DNA from: an uncultured Fidelibacterota bacterium
GTDB taxonomy: Bacteria; Marinisomatota; Marinisomatia; Marinisomatales; UBA1611
Length of the DNA stretch: 6,996 nucleotides
NCBI GenBank assembly: GCA_913045415.1
Contig: CAJWPW010000055.1
Span: 1 to 6,996 of the forward strand
Reading direction: 5' to 3'
The position numbers and the translations under genes were made by a program. The notes beneath the pieces were generated by a model. It was not told the origin of the DNA. It did not search any database and was given only the letters and a program-made list of their open reading frames with translations. Below are positions 4,901 to 6,996 of the stretch, piece by piece. Position 1 is the first letter of the stretch, and each line of letters opens with the position of its first letter.

Positions 4901-6996
4901 ATGATAATAAAAGAAAGAGAAATCGCAGGAAAAACAATGCGTTTAGAGACTGGCCGAGTTGCCCGTCAGAGTAATGGTTCCGTAATGGTAACCTATGGAG
5001 AGACAACAATCTTGGCAGCAGTCAATGCCGCCAATGAACCACGGGAAGATATTGATTTTTTCCCATTACAAGTTGAATACCGTGATAAACATTATGCCGG
5101 CGGGAAAATTCCCGGTGGTTTTTTCAAACGAGAAGCAAGACCGGCTGAACACGAAGTGCTCACAAGTAGAGTAACGGATCGTCCGATTCGCCCCTTGTTT
5201 CCTAAAGGGTTTAAAAATGAAACCCAAATCATGATCACTGTTTTACAAAGTGATGGTGAAAATATGGCGGATGTACTTGCAGGAGTTGGTGCATCGGCAG
5301 CTTTGATAACATCAACGATCCCATGGAATGGACCAATTGCGTCAGTTCGTGTGGGAAGAATCGAAGGGAAATACATCATTAATCCAACTCGCTCTGAGAT
5401 CATGGATTGTGATTTAGAAATGGTCGTTTCAGGGAATCAAGAAACAGTTGTAATGGTTGAAGGTGAAGCCGATGGTGCTACTGAGTCTGAAGTCCTGGAT
5501 GGATTAAAACAAGCACATGAAGTGATTAAAGAAATTATTGATCTTCAGAATGAATTACTTTCGGCAATGGATGTTGTAAAAGATGAAGTAGTCATTCCAC
5601 AACCTGATGGTGCAATGGTATCGGCTGTTGATGAAAAAATCGGCTCCCAAGTTGATGATATAGTTAAAATTGTGGATAAAAAAGAAAGATCAAGTGCAAA
5701 AAATGAAATGGTTTCATCCATTCTTGATTCGCTTGAAGAATCCTATCCATCGGAAGGTAAAACAATTAAATCTCTGATAGATGATCGCTTTAAAGCAGGA
5801 TTTCGTGAGCAGATTCTTGCAACCGGAAAAAGAAGTGATGGTCGATCAACAGCAGATATTCGACCTATATCTATTGATGTGGATATTTTACCCAGGACAC
5901 ATGGTTCAGCGCTTTTCACTCGTGGAGAAACCCAAGCGTTGGTGATAACAACCTTAGGATCCAAAAGAGACGAAATGATCATTGATACTGCAGATGAAGA
6001 TTATAAAAAATCTTATTATCTACATTACAATTTTCCTCCTTATTGTGTGGGTGAAACTGGACGAATCGGATTTACATCCCGTCGTGAAATTGGTCATGGT
6101 AATTTGGCTCAACGGGCGATAAAACCTGCTTTGCCTGACTATGACGATTTCCCTTACACAATTCGTATTGTTTCAGAAATCATGGAATCTAATGGTTCAT
6201 CATCTATGGCATCTGTATGCGGTGGATCTTTATCATTAATGAGTTCCGGAGCTCCCTTAAAAAGTCATGTGGCTGGGATTGCTATGGGATTGATTACTGA
6301 TGGGAAACGCCACGCTATTTTGAGTGATATTCTTGGAATGGAAGATCATTTGGGTGATATGGACTTTAAAGTTGCGGGCACAGCAGATGGCATTACTGCC
6401 ATTCAATTGGATCTCAAGATAGAAGGTCTTTCTTTTGAACTAATGGAGCAGGCCTTACAGCAAGCCCATGAAGGTAGATTGCATATTCTTGGACTAATGA
6501 AGGAAGCCATGCCTGAACCGAATGATATTTCACCTTATGCACCACGAATCATGTCAATAGCTATCAATCCTGAAAAGATTGGTGCTTTGATCGGTCCTGG
6601 TGGTAAAAATATCAAGAAGATCATTGAAGTGACTGAATGTGAGGTCAATGTTGATGATGATGGTATTGTAACAATCGCTGGTGTTAATACAGTTAAATGC
6701 AACGAAGCAATCGAAATGGTTAAAGCCCTTACATTTGAACCTGAAGTTGGAATGGAGTTTGACGGTACGGTAACACGCATGATGACTTTTGGTGCATTCG
6801 TAGAATTTGTGCCTGGTCGTGAAGGATTGGTTCACATTTCTGAATTAGAATGGAATCGGGTTGATAAAGTTGAAGATGTTGTTAAAACAGGTGACCCAAT
6901 TCGAGTGAAACTGATTAAAGTTGATGATCAAGGGAGACTTGATTTCAGTCGAAAAGCACTTATAGAGAAACCTGAAGGGTATGTGGAAAGACCTAA
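4901..6996 (+). CDS. pnp: Polyribonucleotide nucleotidyltransferase (PNPase), 3' end outside window
   Basis: PNPase degrades RNA 3'-to-5' with phosphate, releasing nucleoside diphosphates, and can add tails in reverse. It works as a trimer and in many bacteria joins the degradosome. The frame is open for 698 codons to the window edge; known bacterial PNPases are about 700-710 residues, so little is missing. The first RNase PH domain (about 1-145) has GGKIPGGFFKREARP and TDRPIRPLFPKGF. A helical domain follows to about 300. The second RNase PH domain starts near GKRSDGR (309-315) and holds SSMASVCGGS and EDHLGDMDFKVAG. There Asp482, Asp488 and Lys490 match catalytic Asp486, Asp492 and Lys494 of E. 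coli. The KH domain has GALIGPGGK (561-569) and the S1 domain begins near 617. The ATG at 4901 gives the expected short lead into RLETGRVARQSNG. Location after rpsO is typical. Confidence 0.97.
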   Translation, partial: MIIKEREIAGKTMRLETGRVARQSNGSVMVTYGETTILAAVNAANEPREDIDFFPLQVEYRDKHYAGGKIPGGFFKREARPAEHEVLTSRVTDRPIRPLFPKGFKNETQIMITVLQSDGENMADVLAGVGASAALITSTIPWNGPIASVRVGRIEGKYIINPTRSEIMDCDLEMVVSGNQETVVMVEGEADGATESEVLDGLKQAHEVIKEIIDLQNELLSAMDVVKDEVVIPQPDGAMVSAVDEKIGSQVDDIVKIVDKKERSSAKNEMVSSILDSLEESYPSEGKTIKSLIDDRFKAGFREQILATGKRSDGRSTADIRPISIDVDILPRTHGSALFTRGETQALVITTLGSKRDEMIIDTADEDYKKSYYLHYNFPPYCVGETGRIGFTSRREIGHGNLAQRAIKPALPDYDDFPYTIRIVSEIMESNGSSSMASVCGGSLSLMSSGAPLKSHVAGIAMGLITDGKRHAILSDILGMEDHLGDMDFKVAGTADGITAIQLDLKIEGLSFELMEQALQQAHEGRLHILGLMKEAMPEPNDISPYAPRIMSIAINPEKIGALIGPGGKNIKKIIEVTECEVNVDDDGIVTIAGVNTVKCNEAIEMVKALTFEPEVGMEFDGTVTRMMTFGAFVEFVPGREGLVHISELEWNRVDKVEDVVKTGDPIRVKLIKVDDQGRLDFSRKALIEKPEGYVERP

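Noticed and set aside
4818..6835. Minus-strand open frames opposite rpsO and pnp (4818-5009, 5092-5403, 5743-5982, 6535-6780, 6554-6835)
   Set aside because: They are shadows of conserved PNPase and S15 coding sequence. No motif or start signal supports them, and two of them overlap each other.
6994..6996. TAA at the very end of the window as the pnp stop
   Set aside because: It is out of frame: the pnp codons here read CCT then AA, so the gene continues beyond the window.
1..6996. An undescribed accessory system in the window
   Set aside because: Every gene belongs to a well-known housekeeping operon in its usual order, and there is no unexplained stretch longer than 41 nt.

Overview
The window is a single, tightly packed, co-directional (+ strand) cluster. 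It is the conserved bacterial transcription-translation operon nusA-infB-rbfA-truB-ribF-rpsO-pnp. It opens with the last 53 codons of a probable nusA (stop at 161-163). Complete infB (IF2), rbfA, truB, ribF and rpsO (S15) follow, and pnp runs off the right edge after 698 codons with no stop. Non-coding DNA is minimal: 3 nt before infB, overlaps of 4, 20 and 22 nt at the next three junctions, then gaps of 14 and 41 nt. There are no tRNA or rRNA genes, mobile elements or CRISPR arrays, and no convincing internal terminator.

The organism is a bacterium with AT-rich DNA. Several traits fit the Fibrobacteres-Chlorobi-Bacteroidetes (FCB) neighbourhood, possibly a marine lineage such as Marinimicrobia (SAR406). 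These are a NusA with an acidic tail, an IF2 with a long Lys/Glu-rich linker, a short TruB without the C-terminal PUA domain, a RibF with a GYDHHFG motif, and almost no Shine-Dalgarno sequences. This placement is inference from protein style and was not tested by search. The Firmicutes-type insertions ylxR and ylxQ (between nusA and infB) and nrnA (between rbfA and truB) are absent.

Functionally the genes link RNA synthesis, ribosome assembly and RNA turnover. NusA controls elongation and termination. IF2 places initiator tRNA. RbfA matures the 30S subunit. TruB makes pseudouridine 55 in tRNA. RibF makes FMN and FAD. S15 nucleates the 30S platform. PNPase degrades RNA. The dense overlaps suggest co-transcription and translational coupling.

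I found no new biological system. The observations most worth a second look are at the ribF/rpsO junction. One is a 39-nt imperfect direct repeat, in the same reading phase, shared by the end of ribF and the start of rpsO. The other is a small set of possible hairpins around the rpsO ribosome binding site, the only clear Shine-Dalgarno in the window. The rpsO-pnp spacer also lacks the stem-loops known from the E. coli rpsO-pnp junction.
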